Below are positions 23,239-34,058 of a stretch of DNA of 64,000 bases, piece by piece. Source of the DNA: Aplectana chamaeleonis (lineage: Eukaryota; Nematoda; Chromadorea; Rhabditida; Cosmocercidae); the NCBI GenBank assembly GCA_029168955.1, contig JAPDOI010000009.1, positions 2,294,001 through 2,358,000 of the forward strand, read 5' to 3'. The translations under genes and the position numbers were made by a program. The notes beneath the pieces are model-generated. The model was not told where the DNA came from. It searched no databases and saw only the letters and a program-made list of their open reading frames with translations. The stretch's first letter is position 1, and every line of letters starts with the position of its first letter.

Positions 23239-24467
23239 CTACGGAGGGTCACTCCGCCGCTCCCCGGAAGCCAGTTTCATGTGCACTAAGTTCTTATAGG
23301 CGCCGAAGTTTATAGGAATAGTATCGTTCCTACTGAGATCTTCGAATACCGGAACAATTCTATTAGTGAAAAAGCAGCGCCGACACTCAAGATTTGACAC
23401 GGTACGGTGGAATTTAATCGGACCCCCCCCCGGGTTACCGAATCCCTCGTTCTCACGAAATCCCCAGGCCTAAGACCAAACTTGCCATTGAAAAGGATAT
23501 GATGGAACAGAAACAAATCGTTCGTTTTCCTTCTGAGAGCCAAAGGCTCTAGGCCAAAGAGTGCATTTCTGTCAGCAGCGGAGGGCAACTGCCCATAAAT
23601 GAAGCCATGCTGTCTAATGAGAACTCTTCTAGTAAAATTGTTCTGTATCTTTTCCAATCTATTAATGTTCTTGAGTTTGGCGGGGTTGAATACCGGGGTA
23701 CCGTACTCGAGTAGAGGCCTTACATACGTGGTGTAAGCTCTGATAAGCACAGAGGGATTGCAAGTTGACAAACCCCTGAAAATATTATTCATGGCAAAAG
23801 TTGCTTTATTCGAGATAGATTCACAGTGCTTATCAAAACTCAGACTTGTAGTAATAGTGAACCCTAAATCAGTTATTTGGTCAACTTCTTGGATCTGACA
23901 GCCACTGACAGTATATTTACTGTTAGCATTGCTATGACCCAAGTGGAGAACCTTCGTCTTTTCCTTTGCCAATGGGAGATTCCAATCGCGAGACCTAGTA
24001 CTAACAATGTCAATAGACTGTTGTAGCAGGATACAGTTCTCCGGTTGGGAAACGTCCCGATAGATCTTGATATCATCCGCAAATGCACTGAAACCAGTGC
24101 CACAGGAAGTGACAAGACGGGCGATTTCGTGAGTGTATATGTTGAAAAGTATGGGCGACAATACTCCGCCTTGTGGTACACCACTCAGGACTGGCCTTGG
24201 AGTTGAGTGAGAAGAGTCAACACAGACCGAGAACGTCCTGTCAGTTAGGAACGAACGTACCCATGAAACTATTCGCGGATGGATACCAACCATTGAGAGT
24301 TTTTGCAATAATTTGTCATGAGGAACCTTATCAAAAGCCTTAGCAAAATCAAAATACACAACATCAACACTCTTCCCAACATCTAGGAAAGCCGTCCACT
24401 TGTTTAGTGCTTCTATGGTTGCCGTCACAGTGGACACATACAACTTAGAGTTGTAAAGGATAGTCAC
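23239..24467 (-). pseudogene. 5'-truncated LINE reverse transcriptase (CR1/Jockey-like)
   Basis: The main frame (24467-23310) carries the palm of a non-LTR reverse transcriptase: FDFAKAFDKVPH (first catalytic Asp), GVPQGGVLSPILFNIY, and FADDIKIY (catalytic Asp pair). A thumb/connection region follows. The endonuclease and the RT N-terminus are missing, as is usual for a 5'-truncated insertion. Near 23370 the frame shifts: the expected C-terminus continues in another frame (NRIVPVFEDLSRN to SGERRSDPP) and stops at 23239. A run of nine C near 23424 is a further weak point. The copy cannot make a complete product. It ends about 400 bp before legumain 1, on the opposite strand. Confidence 0.8.
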
Positions 24468-24852
24468 GGAAAGTTCGGGGCGTGGAGAGCATACCCCAAA
24501 TCATGAAGTTCGGGTACGAACATTTCAAAAACAAACGCAACTCTTCACTATCATGGTATCGGGCCCACAACCCTGCCTCTAGCCGCTGTCATCTCATATT
24601 CGGTTATCACATAATTTTTTCAGCTGGACTGTCGTAGCTATCACCTATGCACTTTCTTAATAAATCATTGACTCACTCCTTATCAGTCTATCAGCCATCA
24701 GATGTCACCATCTGAGAGGAATTCAATCTCTTATTGCACTTTAGTCCGTATATAAGCCAGCCCTTTGCTTGAGGAACATCTTTAGTCTCCTGCAATCAAC
24801 ATAGTCTTCAAACCTTCACCTCTTTGATTCTTAGAAGTTTGTCCTTCAAATG
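24468..24852. other. Upstream region of legumain 1
   Basis: Likely promoter and outron of legumain 1. No TATA box or known regulatory motif was picked out with confidence. Confidence 0.35.
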
Positions 24853-24865
24853 CCTTTTCTTTTAG
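24853..24865 (+). promoter_or_regulatory. Probable trans-splice acceptor of legumain 1
   Basis: A pyrimidine run ends in TTTTAG directly before the ATG at 24866. This leaves no 5' UTR for a conventional transcript and fits SL trans-splicing. Legumain 2 has the same arrangement. Confidence 0.6.
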
Positions 24866-27800
24866 ATGAGGTTATGGTTATTGTTCGCTTCTCTGGCATC
24901 AATAGCATATGCAGCCAGCATTGAGAGGTAAGTCAAGCACCCCAAAAGTCACTTATCAGAAGGTCTTGAAACATTGTGGAATTCGAGAAATACGCTTTAC
25001 AGCTTGCTCCAACACGCTCAAGCACCTCCTAACGGCGAACTCTACGCGGTGCTCGTAGCCGGCTCAGATGGTTGGTATAATTACAGGCATCAGGTTGGTA
25101 TTCTACGCATACTCATGGTTCATGTAGGGAAGCAACTCACCTCACTGTATAGGCTGATGTTGCTCACGCGTACCACACTCTGAGGAATCACGGAGTTCCT
25201 GAGAAGAACATTATCGTGCTGATGAAGGACGACATCGCTCGCCACAGAAGGTTTGCCTGAATCATTTGTAAGTTTCAGGCAATAGCAGAGTAACACCGCG
25301 GTGCACCAGCGACGTTCAAGCAAGTTTGGCCTACTTCTGACATGTTTGTAGTTCTACATTCAGCATTGACAGGTCTGATTCAACCGAATTAGCTACGAAT
25401 GGTGCTTTCAACGTATCAAAGCATGCAGAGTATATCTAGGACGTTTGTTGTTGACTGTGGTGTAACTCCACTATAGACTTGAAGTTATAATGGAGTCGGG
25501 TGAAACTTATTGCTGAGAATGTACTTTTAGGAATCCATACCGCGGCAAACTATTCAACAAACCACATGGAGAAGATGTGTATCAAGGCGTGAAGATTGAC
25601 TACAAGGTGGGTGTGTTTCAAATTGTGGCATCGATATCGACAGCTCTTCGCAGGCTGACTCTACAACTTGACGGACTAATAGGAGAAAGGGGGCGAGAAA
25701 AATAGAGTTTACGCTCATCTCTACCTCGGACCTATGTGAGCTTGTCGGCTGTATTGTGGGAGGTCAATGGACTCTGAAAAGGCCAAGGTTAGCCCAGCGA
25801 CGGCTGGCTGATATTAAGCCTAGGACGATCTTTTCTCTGGGCATTCTTGTTTGACCTTCAGTTTGTCCGGTGCGACTACACTATATCCTATATATCTCCG
25901 AACTTTCGCTTCCAGGGCGAAGCAGTAACTCCTGAGAACTTCCTCAACATCCTCAAGGGTAACGCGAAAGCCGTGAGAGGCGGGAATGGACGGGTAGTCA
26001 AAAGGTAAACGCAACCACATACTTCCTCTCAGTTTCTGAATTGGGCCGTAAATTTCAGCAATAAAAACGATCGAATCTTCGTTTACTTCACTGACCATGG
26101 TGGTGTTGGCCTTATCTCGTTCCCGGATGACGTGGTAAGTGCAACAATGACAGACATACTTGTTATCTAATGCACTTTAGTCCACATTCCTACAAGTCGT
26201 CATCAAGTCCAAACACCCAAAATAGAAGTACTTTTTGTTACAGCTGACAGTCAAACAGTTGAACGATGCCTTGAAGTGGATGCACAAGAATAAGCGTTTC
26301 TACCAACTCGTGTTCTATCTGGAAGCTTGCGAAAGTGGTTCGATGTTTGAGAAGGTCTTGCCCAACAACATAGATGGTGCGTTCCTCCTGTAGAGTGTTC
26401 GAGCGTGTATCACGGGTAATCAGCAATTTTTCATCGTCACATCCATCAAGTTCCGTTACTTTCATGACTGGCCCTCCTGATGTATTTGTATGAGGGACTG
26501 AATTAGACGCGGCGTCATCCGGAAAGCATAAAGCCAAGGGGAAGATTAGTGAGAACGTAAGGATAGTGGGCCCTCATCTGATGCATTCACTACAACTGGT
26601 CAATATTAATGTGACGTGATATGGGAGTCTATCACAGGGTTACTACTCAGCTGACGACTGACACAACGATGGAGCCATTGCAGCTGAATGAAGCTGGGTG
26701 CTCCATATCTTGTACAAGGTGTGTCTCAGCCTAGAAACGTTGTCTACGTCCCGACGAGGATATGAATCTCTCAGAGCTTCCTAGACGGGAATTCCCGTAC
26801 AAGGACGACGTATCGAACTCAAAGACGATTTCAGTTATTGGGGCGTATGCCGAAAAACGACGGAAGTTCTGCAGCGGATATTCAACAACGATGTGCGTAA
26901 TCTACATCTACATACCATTTCCTAAACAAGTGGTTCTGGTCTATTCCCATCGCGAAGTCAGTCATGTTGCGCGTCTACCAATCTGATTTGAGCTGTTCCA
27001 TAACGTACGTGTTGAAAACCTAAAGGAAGTGGTTGGATTGCACGGAGAGGAGCTGCTTAGACGTTTGTTCAGGTACTCCTGGCCAAGGATGTGCTATAAC
27101 AAGAACCTTCACATTGTAAGAAAAGCAGCAGATTAACGCTTTAAAGGCAGCATACACGCTCGTAAACGTAATTGAGATAACTGCGGAATTAAAATGGTAT
27201 GGCACAGAACACAACGCCTACGCATTTTGAAGCGTCAAAAACGACCCACAATGACGCTACACGAGTGAGAAGTTGACCCCGCCCCTGTATCTGCCCGCCC
27301 ACTGTACTTGCGTCTTCCTTCAAAACAGGGGTGCAGGGCCATTCCCACCGTCGGCGACGTTCGTGGGGGGGGGGGGGTGGAATAGGTACAATAGGTAAAC
27401 CGCACACATCCACGACGGTGGAAATAGCCCAGCATCCTTGTTCTGGAGGAGGACGCAAATACAGGGGCGGGCAGATACAGGGCGGGGCCAAGTTCTCACT
27501 CGTGTAGCGTCACTGTGGGTCGTTTTTGACGCTTCAAAATGCGTGGGCGTTGTGTTCGGTGCCATACCACTCTAATTTCATAGTTATCTCAATTACGTTT
27601 ACGAGCGTGTATGCTGCCTTTAAGGGAAGTATGCGCTACCACCTTTCAGCAGCTTCTCTTGAAAGGCCGACTTTGAATGAGCACCTTCTGAAAAGAGTGC
27701 CAAATAGTCATTTACAACACGCTATTAGGATGCTCCCGAGCCCTGTATCAAACGGCGGCATGAATGTAGGCCAAAGTTTTGGAACGATGTGGTGAAGGAG

Positions 27801-29433
27801 GATTTGGAGTCACTCGGCATTGAGAGGCGATTCATGCGCTATATTTCACTTCGCAGGAAGTGGAATGGCGACCGATGGATGGATTGAGTTCAATTTGTGG
27901 CTGAAGATCGCGACAAAAGAACACGGCTGATCATTAAGAAATGCGGACCCGCGGGAAATTTAACTATCGATCAGCGCACATGATTAACTCAGGCGATTCT
28001 CGGCCCCGAGCCGCACCGAATAGGAATCGGAGCCGCCTGACAGTTCGGCTCGTTCTCCCAATCTCCGGGCTACTGCTGTTGCTGTTCGGGCCAACCGGAA
28101 TAGCCCGAACAGCAACAGCAGTGGCTCGGACAGCAACAGGAGCCGACTCGCAGATTGGAAAAACGAGCCGAACTGTCAGGCGGCTCGGGGCCGATAATCG
28201 CCTAAGAACACGCGGGCTACTTAGTGGCCTACGGTCACATGTTTCACGGTCACCCCACCATGCACTGGTGCCAACGTGTCAAATCGTTCAGTATATCATG
28301 AAGTCCAAAAGCCGCAAGTGTACAGCTGGGTCAGTTCCATACTGACTGAGATATTCGGCGTGAAAATCGCGAAAACATCGAATGAAACTTTAATAGAGGA
28401 AGTGCGAACATATTGAAAGACTTTTAGTGTATGCGATCACGGCTGCAAGCGCTGATGAGTCATCATGGGCAGCTTACTGCGAAAACGATATGAACCTACC
28501 CTGTCTAGGAGATTTGTTCTCAGTGAGCTGGATGGAGGATTCTGATCAAGTAAGACATCAACTAAATTTGCCTCACATCTCTCGAACTTATTCGAGTCGA
28601 ACTTCAGGAGGATCTCAACGTGGAGACACTAGATGCCCAGTATGAGATTGTGAAGAAGCTGACCAATTTGTCCGAGGTGCACCATTATGGGAATCTGAGC
28701 ATTGCTAAAGAGCCAGTCGCTTGGTTCCAAGGTGCAGGCAAGACCAAATTGCGACCGGAGACGGCGAATGACAAGGTAAATGATGGATACCACTGAAGGA
28801 ATATAACAGAGAAGACGTGCAATCATTATTTCAGATTCACAAAACGGTGGCGTGGCTATCGAGAGACGTGGAACTCATGCACCTGCAGCGTATGAAGAGC
28901 TTAGGTTTCATGACTGATCCAAGAATCGTTGAGATATACAAGGTATGAGTTTCAGCAACTTTAACGTTCCACTTTTTATATGAAAATTATTTGGATGCTT
29001 CCAGGACCGATTGAATATTGAGGCGGTATTCAAGGCGTTGGTCAACAATATGTTACAAGATCCCTTGGAGAGGTAACCGTACTTCCATCAAATTCAGTGG
29101 GAGGCCAGTTGTGGTAATGCCACATTGGTGACTTCAGGCGTGAAGCGTTGGAAAAGCGATCAGCCGTTGAGAGTCTAGACTGTCATGACGAGGTTGTACA
29201 TGCATTCGATACGATCTGCATCGACGTTAATAAGGTGAGCATAGTAAGGATAGGACCACCAGAGGAATCGTTTGGGTACGTAGTCCACCTAAGCCCACCC
29301 TTTATTTCAGTATGACTACGCTCTCAAGTACATGAACGTGCTGAACAACCTTTGTACAAAGTTCAACGACTCAGCGACGATCATCAAGGCTATGGGAACG
29401 ACTTGCGGAACTACCCGCACACACATTGTATAA
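24866..29433 (+). CDS. Legumain (asparaginyl endopeptidase, family C13), gene 1
   Basis: Thirteen exons: 24866-24927, 25003-25093, 25153-25250, 25531-25606, 25916-26004, 26059-26134, 26244-26376, 28428-28549, 28608-28775, 28835-28942, 29005-29072, 29138-29234, 29311-29433. The 436-aa product matches legumain length. Residues 1-16 (MRLWLLFASLASIAYA) form a signal peptide. The catalytic dyad is His152 (FTDHGG) and Cys193 (EACESGS); Arg49 in NYRHQAD is the expected substrate-binding Arg. The C-terminal third has the Cys-containing prodomain pattern (LDCHDEVVHAF, NNLCTKF). Family members cleave proteins after Asn in acidic lysosome-like or secreted compartments, after autocatalytic activation; in blood-feeding worms they take part in gut digestion. 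Every junction has GT..AG and consistent phase. Intron 7 (2.05 kb) is swollen by mobile elements; the rest are short. The gene appears intact. Confidence 0.93.
26377..27140. other. Legumain 1 intron 7, left part
   Basis: About 20 bp near 26880 (CAGCGGATATTCAACAACGA) recurs near 39948 on the other strand, suggesting decayed mobile DNA. No exon fits the legumain reading frame here. Confidence 0.4.
27141..27623. mobile_element. TTAA foldback MITE, family C
   Basis: Bounded by TTAA, with ends AGGCAGCATACACGCTCGTA and the inverse. The palindrome covers nearly the whole 483 bp, interrupted by a poly-G run near 27367. The ends share AGGCA with families A and B, so all three belong to one TTAA group. 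It lies in intron 7 of legumain 1. Confidence 0.8.
27753..27887 (+). pseudogene. LINE C-terminal remnant (RTE-like)
   Basis: The translation includes FWNDVVKEDLESLGIE followed by RRKWNGDRWMD and a stop. This resembles the extreme C-terminus of RTE-type retrotransposon proteins (W..DV..DL..LGI, then a W-R-containing segment). Only this tail is present. It is a decayed insertion in a legumain 1 intron. Confidence 0.5.
27989..28206. mobile_element. Inverted-repeat element family H, copy 2
   Basis: The ends CTCAGGCGATTCTCGGCCCC and the inverse enclose a palindromic 218-bp core with GCTGTTGCTGTTCGGGC and its inverse. It is related to the longer element at 11269-11803. Confidence 0.7.
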
Positions 29434-30359
29434 GTCGATGCGCTGGCAATAGCGATGGATATGAAATTTTTTGTTTATAAAATACTGAAAACGTTGTTTG
29501 GTGGATCACGTAACGACTTTTCACCAGAGATTGGCACTTGTATATTGATTGGCTGAAGTATAAGACGAAGAGTGAGCAATATTCCAGTCTACTGCTTGCA
29601 GCCGTGAGAAAGTAACCTCAGAAAAAGTCTTTGCGGCGACCGCTTGGCAAGCACGCCCACCGCGCGAGCGGGCAGTCCCATTCAAACAGACTTAATATAC
29701 ACGGCTGCACGCAAGAGCAAAAATTTGAATTGTTAGAAAGTAGCCACCCTTATGAAATTCTGGTGTTTTGATAAGTTTACGGCAGATAGTATATTTTCAC
29801 GGGTTCCATCACGAACGCATGCAGTCTATCAAGAACGTAATACCTTTTCTGAATTCAAAGTAGTTGATCCTGCATGGAAACCAGTAAAAGAGCATCATTT
29901 CGGTCGGAGTTATAGCATAAATTTTGCAGTTTTTTAAGATGAACAAGCGCACTTCACATGAGCGACATCGGTGATTTTGCAGTGTCAACATCATCGGCTT
30001 GCTCAAAATCGGGCTGAATCAATGACTTAAAGACATAGTATACCCTCAAACATGAATTTTGTGATTTTTATTTGATTGTTTAGTAGTTCTCCTTCCATAA
30101 TTCGTGCTAAGTGCGAGAGCTCAATTCCTGCAAATAAGCGAGATATAAGCGACCACCGCAGGCCACACCCCTACCAGATTTCCGAACTCGGTTTTGGTTA
30201 GATGGATGATGAATTCCCAACGAGTCTTCGTTCTTTTAGTCCATTGCCGGACTGTCTCCTTATCCTGGCTCGCTCTCGCGCAACGGTTGCGAAAGAAGAG
30301 AAATACAGGCCTGAGACAACTCGTCTACCAATTTTTTAACCCTCAGAATATAGGAATTT
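29434..30359. other. Downstream of legumain 1, no further gene
   Basis: TATAAAA at about 29475 is the nearest poly(A)-like signal to legumain 1; no exact AATAAA is close. Short repeat pieces related to families A and B (for example near 30100-30150 and 30300-30340) lie before the next TTAA element. Confidence 0.4.
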
Positions 30360-30728
30360 TTAAAGGCAGTGTTCACGATAAAAATCCTTTCTCTGTTTTT
30401 TCGCCCATCTTGAAGACGGTCCCATGCTGATTCAAATGATGTCTCTGGAATCGTACAAGACATTGTGGGAACGGAGGTATGGTCCCTCAAGAATTGAGCT
30501 AGGGAAGCATGGTAGAAGAGTTGTCCGAGGCTTGTAACGTCCGTCTTTTGCAGCCGATAGGCCGGACTTGCCCAGAGGGGCGGGGTTTGCCCACTTTTCT
30601 AAGCCGTTAGGCGGCTCCTAGGTAGCTTTTCGTCCCATTTCTTCGACGCTGTTCTCCTTCCGAGAACGACGAGAAGCGTTTGTCATGGAAAATTCGAGGA
30701 TGAAGTTTATCGTGAACAGTGTCTTTAA
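30360..30728. mobile_element. TTAA MITE, family B, copy 3
   Basis: Starts TTAA, AGGCAGTGTTCACGAT and ends ATCGTGAACAGTGTCT, TTAA. The right inverted end has one change from the family. At 369 bp it is internally shorter than copies 1 and 2. Confidence 0.75.
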
Positions 30729-31330
30729 GGAGCCATAACTCTGTTCATAGGAGGTCTAGGATGATTTCAGAGGTATCATTGTGATCAGCACAAACCCTTC
30801 CTGTATAACGCGTGTCCAATGCGAGATCTAAATTCCTTCAAATGAACGAGATATAAACGACCACCACAGGCCCGACCTTCGTTCACCACCACAGGCCCGG
30901 CCCCCTACCAGATTTACGAACTCGATGGCGGCTGAAGGAATGGATGAATTTTCAACATAACGTCGTTCTTCCACCTATTGCCGGTCTATCTCCTCATCTT
31001 CTCAGACATTGGGATTGGCGGACCGCCGGCATTTGCTCAACGAGCAAAAACCATTCCCGGTGTCGAACAGCCATTAGTCAACGTTCCGTCAAAATCCTGC
31101 CAGCGGTCCGCCAGGACGTTGGCCGACCGCTGGCAGTCTCTTGGCTATTACCTGGCAGCCCGCTATTGAGCGATTGTTTGCTAGCGGTCCGCCAGTCTCT
31201 TGGCAAACCGATCAATCAAGGTGAGTCCCTCACCGCAGATCGTTGCGTAGGAGGTCACCTACGCAAGGGTCTGAGGTGAGGCACCCACCTCACCTCCCCC
31301 AAACGCCGTGGGAACCTTCTCCTCCGCTGC
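30729..31330. other. Repeat fragments, no gene
   Basis: Family A/B-like words continue to about 30960. A near-palindrome around 31243-31268 (TTGCGTAGG to CCTACGCAA) precedes the promoter-like repeat. No coding signature was seen. Confidence 0.4.
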
Positions 31331-31445
31331 CAAAAATATGCTAGCCTCTGTAGAGTGACTTCAGTTCACCTTCCAGGGCCGGCATCAAAGTGCCGAGTGA
31401 AGACTCATTGGACTGAATCGCCTTATATACCGGCTGGGCTTATCA
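31331..31445 (-). promoter_or_regulatory. Promoter-like repeat, copy 1 (TATA box)
   Basis: On the - strand a TATATAA box (31439-31433) is followed by a conserved block with ATGCCGGCCCTGGAAGG. The block recurs at 54707-54812 with the same spacing and a TATAAAA box. The start of the frame after the ATG is similar in both copies but soon stops. It is probably the promoter end of a mobile element. Confidence 0.45.
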
Positions 31446-31629
31446 ATGAAATCAAAGATCAAACTATAACATGTCAAAACGTGAGTAGTAGTCAACTCTC
31501 TCGAGTGCCAGCCATGTGACGACTCAGTGCCAAGCAAAAGCCACTGGGCGTTTCTGCGCCAGCCAAGTGCCGATTGGTGGATAACTGCGTTTTCACGCTC
31601 TCGGTTATTTCGAGGTTTGATTGCCCTTG

Positions 31630-31965
31630 CCAGCTGAATGCAAGTTATCATGCAGCTTTCAGGCAGCTGGCACATTTTTGCCAGCGGTTCGCCGCTAGCT
31701 CCGATTGAGATGCCAAGAATGAGCCAGCTGTTGGCCTCGTAATTGCCAATAGCCAGCTGAGTGCCTGTTATCGCCCAGCTGTTAGGCAACTGGTACATAT
31801 TCGTCAGCCGTCCGTCGCTGACATTAAATGACATGCCGAGTGTGTGCCAACTGTTGGTCTCGTGATTGTCATTGGCCAGCTAAATGCCAGCTGTAACCCA
31901 GTTGTTGAGCAACTGGCAAACTTTCGCCAGCTGTCCGCTGCTCCCATTGCCTAAGTTGTTTTGCT
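31630..31965. repeat. 123-bp tandem repeat
   Basis: Units start at 31630, 31753 and 31876 with CCAGCTGA/TAATGC. Two full copies and most of a third are present, diverged by perhaps a quarter. CAGCTG-rich remnants before 31630 suggest further decayed units. Confidence 0.7.
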
Positions 31966-32489
31966 CACGTGCAGCGATCGTGAATGAAGAGAAATACAGG
32001 CCTGAGACAACTCGTCCACGAAATTTTCGCCCTCGAAATGCAGGCAGGAGCCATACCTCCGTTCGTAGGGGGTTTTGGACGATTTCAGAGATATCATTGT
32101 GATCAGAGAGTGGCTCTCTCCAAGATAAGCATCAAATCTGAAAACTAATCTAATGGGTGTTTGGATGCACTGTGCCTTTGAGGGTCTATTCTCGTGATTG
32201 TCTCGTCTGATATTGTATCTATAGATCCTCAAAAACCATTTCGTCGAAGAGTTCCACGAAAATGTCTAAAAATACTTTTTTGATCAATATTTTTCTCCAA
32301 AGATAAAAATGCTACCGACGAGAAGCAATTATTCTCTTGGTAGAGGTCAGTTAGAATGAAGTTTGAGTCACAAAAAAGACGAAAAGACTGAAAACTTGAG
32401 GTGGTCGAAATGATGTTCATTTTTCAAATCGGGGTGAGAAAACAAGCTTCACATTTTTGTCCGTCAACCCATCCCACGACCTTCACCTT
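31966..32489. other. Repeat fragments, no gene
   Basis: Near 32155-32180 the end of a family A-like element (GCACTGTGCCTTTGA) is visible. No coding region was recognised. Confidence 0.35.
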
Positions 32490-33167
32490 TCGGACCGCTG
32501 TCTCCACCTCAACGAAGCTATGCCCGCGAGTTGATGTTTGTCTGTTCTCGCGATACGTTATTCCCATCCACGCACATCGGTGTTCACGTTTTCGAAAAGC
32601 TGCATTTATAACATATTTTCATGCACATGTAGAGTTCACGTAATAAATTTAGTCTGATGAATGGACGGGGCTGCGACGGTAGATCGCCGCCCATGAATCG
32701 AAACCCCGTTTGCCAGTGGTGCCACCAACCCCTCATGGCCAGCCACCTGGTCTATGCGTCAGACTAAATCGAAAACGGAAATCATACCAGAACAAGATTA
32801 CCGTTAGCAAGCAAGAACACTATAGTGATCGTAACGATGTCGTTTTATCATACCGAACAAACTACGGTACAAACTGGTATCGTATTAATATCCAAGAGAA
32901 TCTAAGAAACTTGCTTACCGAACAGTTCAATCCTTTCATTCGCGTCTTCCCTGCTGTCTATGCTTCTGATCCGTACCTCTCCATATGGCAGAGAGCGGAT
33001 AGGTAGACGGTTGCCTACCATCCTTCCTGATGAAAGGAGATCACAAACATTTGGTCAGAGAATTTAATGCTGATGTACAGAGTATGTAGCCATTTCAGTC
33101 TGAATAATAAGAGCCGCGGGTGATAGCAGCTGCCTTCGCGACTGCAACGCGACCGCAATGCAGCCGC
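32490..33167 (+). repeat. Repeat X, short (empty) copy
   Basis: Matches in inverted orientation the repeat that spans 39432-33868. The short copy lacks two insertions found in the long one: at about 32793 a 2.8-kb foldback is absent, and at about 32970 a 1.9-kb LINE is absent. It also lacks about 215 bp near 32870. It acts as an empty-site reference. The element type is unknown. Confidence 0.7.
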
Positions 33168-33515
33168 CAGGGTTTAGCAGCGTTGTGACCGGCCACAACG
33201 GGGGTCGTAAAATTTAGAGAAATTTAGGGAAAAAATGAAAATTTGGGGGGTCGTAAAGTTTTTGGAAAAAATAGAACTTTTTTCCAAACCACATGGAAAA
33301 GTGAAAAATAGTTGTGATACTGAAAAAATATAGGCCTAATATGTTCCCCGAATCCACAAAAAAAGAGATTACAACGTTCGCTTCTTTCCAAAAATTCGAC
33401 ACTAAATGAAGCTAAGAAAAATTTGGTTCTAGAGGCCCTCAATTTTTTTTTGGGGAAATGAAAATTGGGGGGGTCGTAGCCACCACAAAAATCGAGACAA
33501 CGGCCTGCAACCCTG
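33168..33515. mobile_element. hAT-type MITE, copy 1
   Basis: Begins CAGGGTTTAGCAG and ends CTGCAACCCTG. The flanking octamers GCAGCCGC and ACAGCCGA agree at six of eight positions, an aged 8-bp duplication. The interior has the GGGGTCGTA motifs of the better-preserved copy at 57022-57422. A partial copy ends at 39594. Confidence 0.7.
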
Positions 33516-33867
33516 ACAGCCGAGAATCGATAACAGGCAATAAAGAATATAAGCTGATCTGGTTCAAATTGATATTGAAAAAAAATATTTTCCACTACAT
33601 TATGATATTAAAAAACGAGAAGTCTCTTCAGAAGTGCTTCAATAACAAAAACAAACACGAAAGGAACGTGAAACCAACAAAAGCAGCCAGAGAAATCGAA
33701 GGAGTCGAAAATGATCAGCCACTGGGAGGCGTTGTTGCGCTGGTGGCCGGCAGCCATCGATTCTGGTGGTCTATGCGATCACCTGTGTTGCCAAACGTTA
33801 GTATCTCTAGTGGCTCAATAGTAAAAATGCGCAGTATCCAGCCCCAAGCTGCAGGTTTTTTGTGGTT
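33516..33867. repeat. Segment duplicated at 39595-39868, plus foldback fragment
   Basis: 33516-33787 matches 39595-39868 in direct orientation. 33797-33860 is a piece of the foldback arm from 9486-10567. No gene was recognised. Confidence 0.6.
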
Positions 33868-34058
33868 GCGGTCGCGTTGCAGTCGCGACGGCAACTGCTA
33901 TCACCTGCGGCTCTTAGTATTCAGACTGAAATGGCTATACACACTGTACATCAGCATTAAATTCTTTGACCAAATGTTTGTGATCTGCTTTCATCAGGAA
34001 GGATGGTAGGCAACGGTCTACCTAGCCGCTCTTTGCCATTTGGAGAGGTACGGATCAG

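Noticed and set aside
22476..23299. Open frames up to 230 aa on both strands around 22.5-23.3 kb.
   Set aside because: They arise from a GC-rich palindrome, which keeps several frames open; no family motif is present.
26630..26720. Acceptor-like CACAG followed by TACTACTCAGC as legumain 1 exon 8.
   Set aside because: The required phase gives an early stop, while 28428-28549 fits both phase and sequence and matches gene 2.
27189..27565. Proline-rich frames on the - strand near 27.2-27.6 kb.
   Set aside because: They run through a TTAA foldback palindrome and a poly-G tract; no gene evidence.
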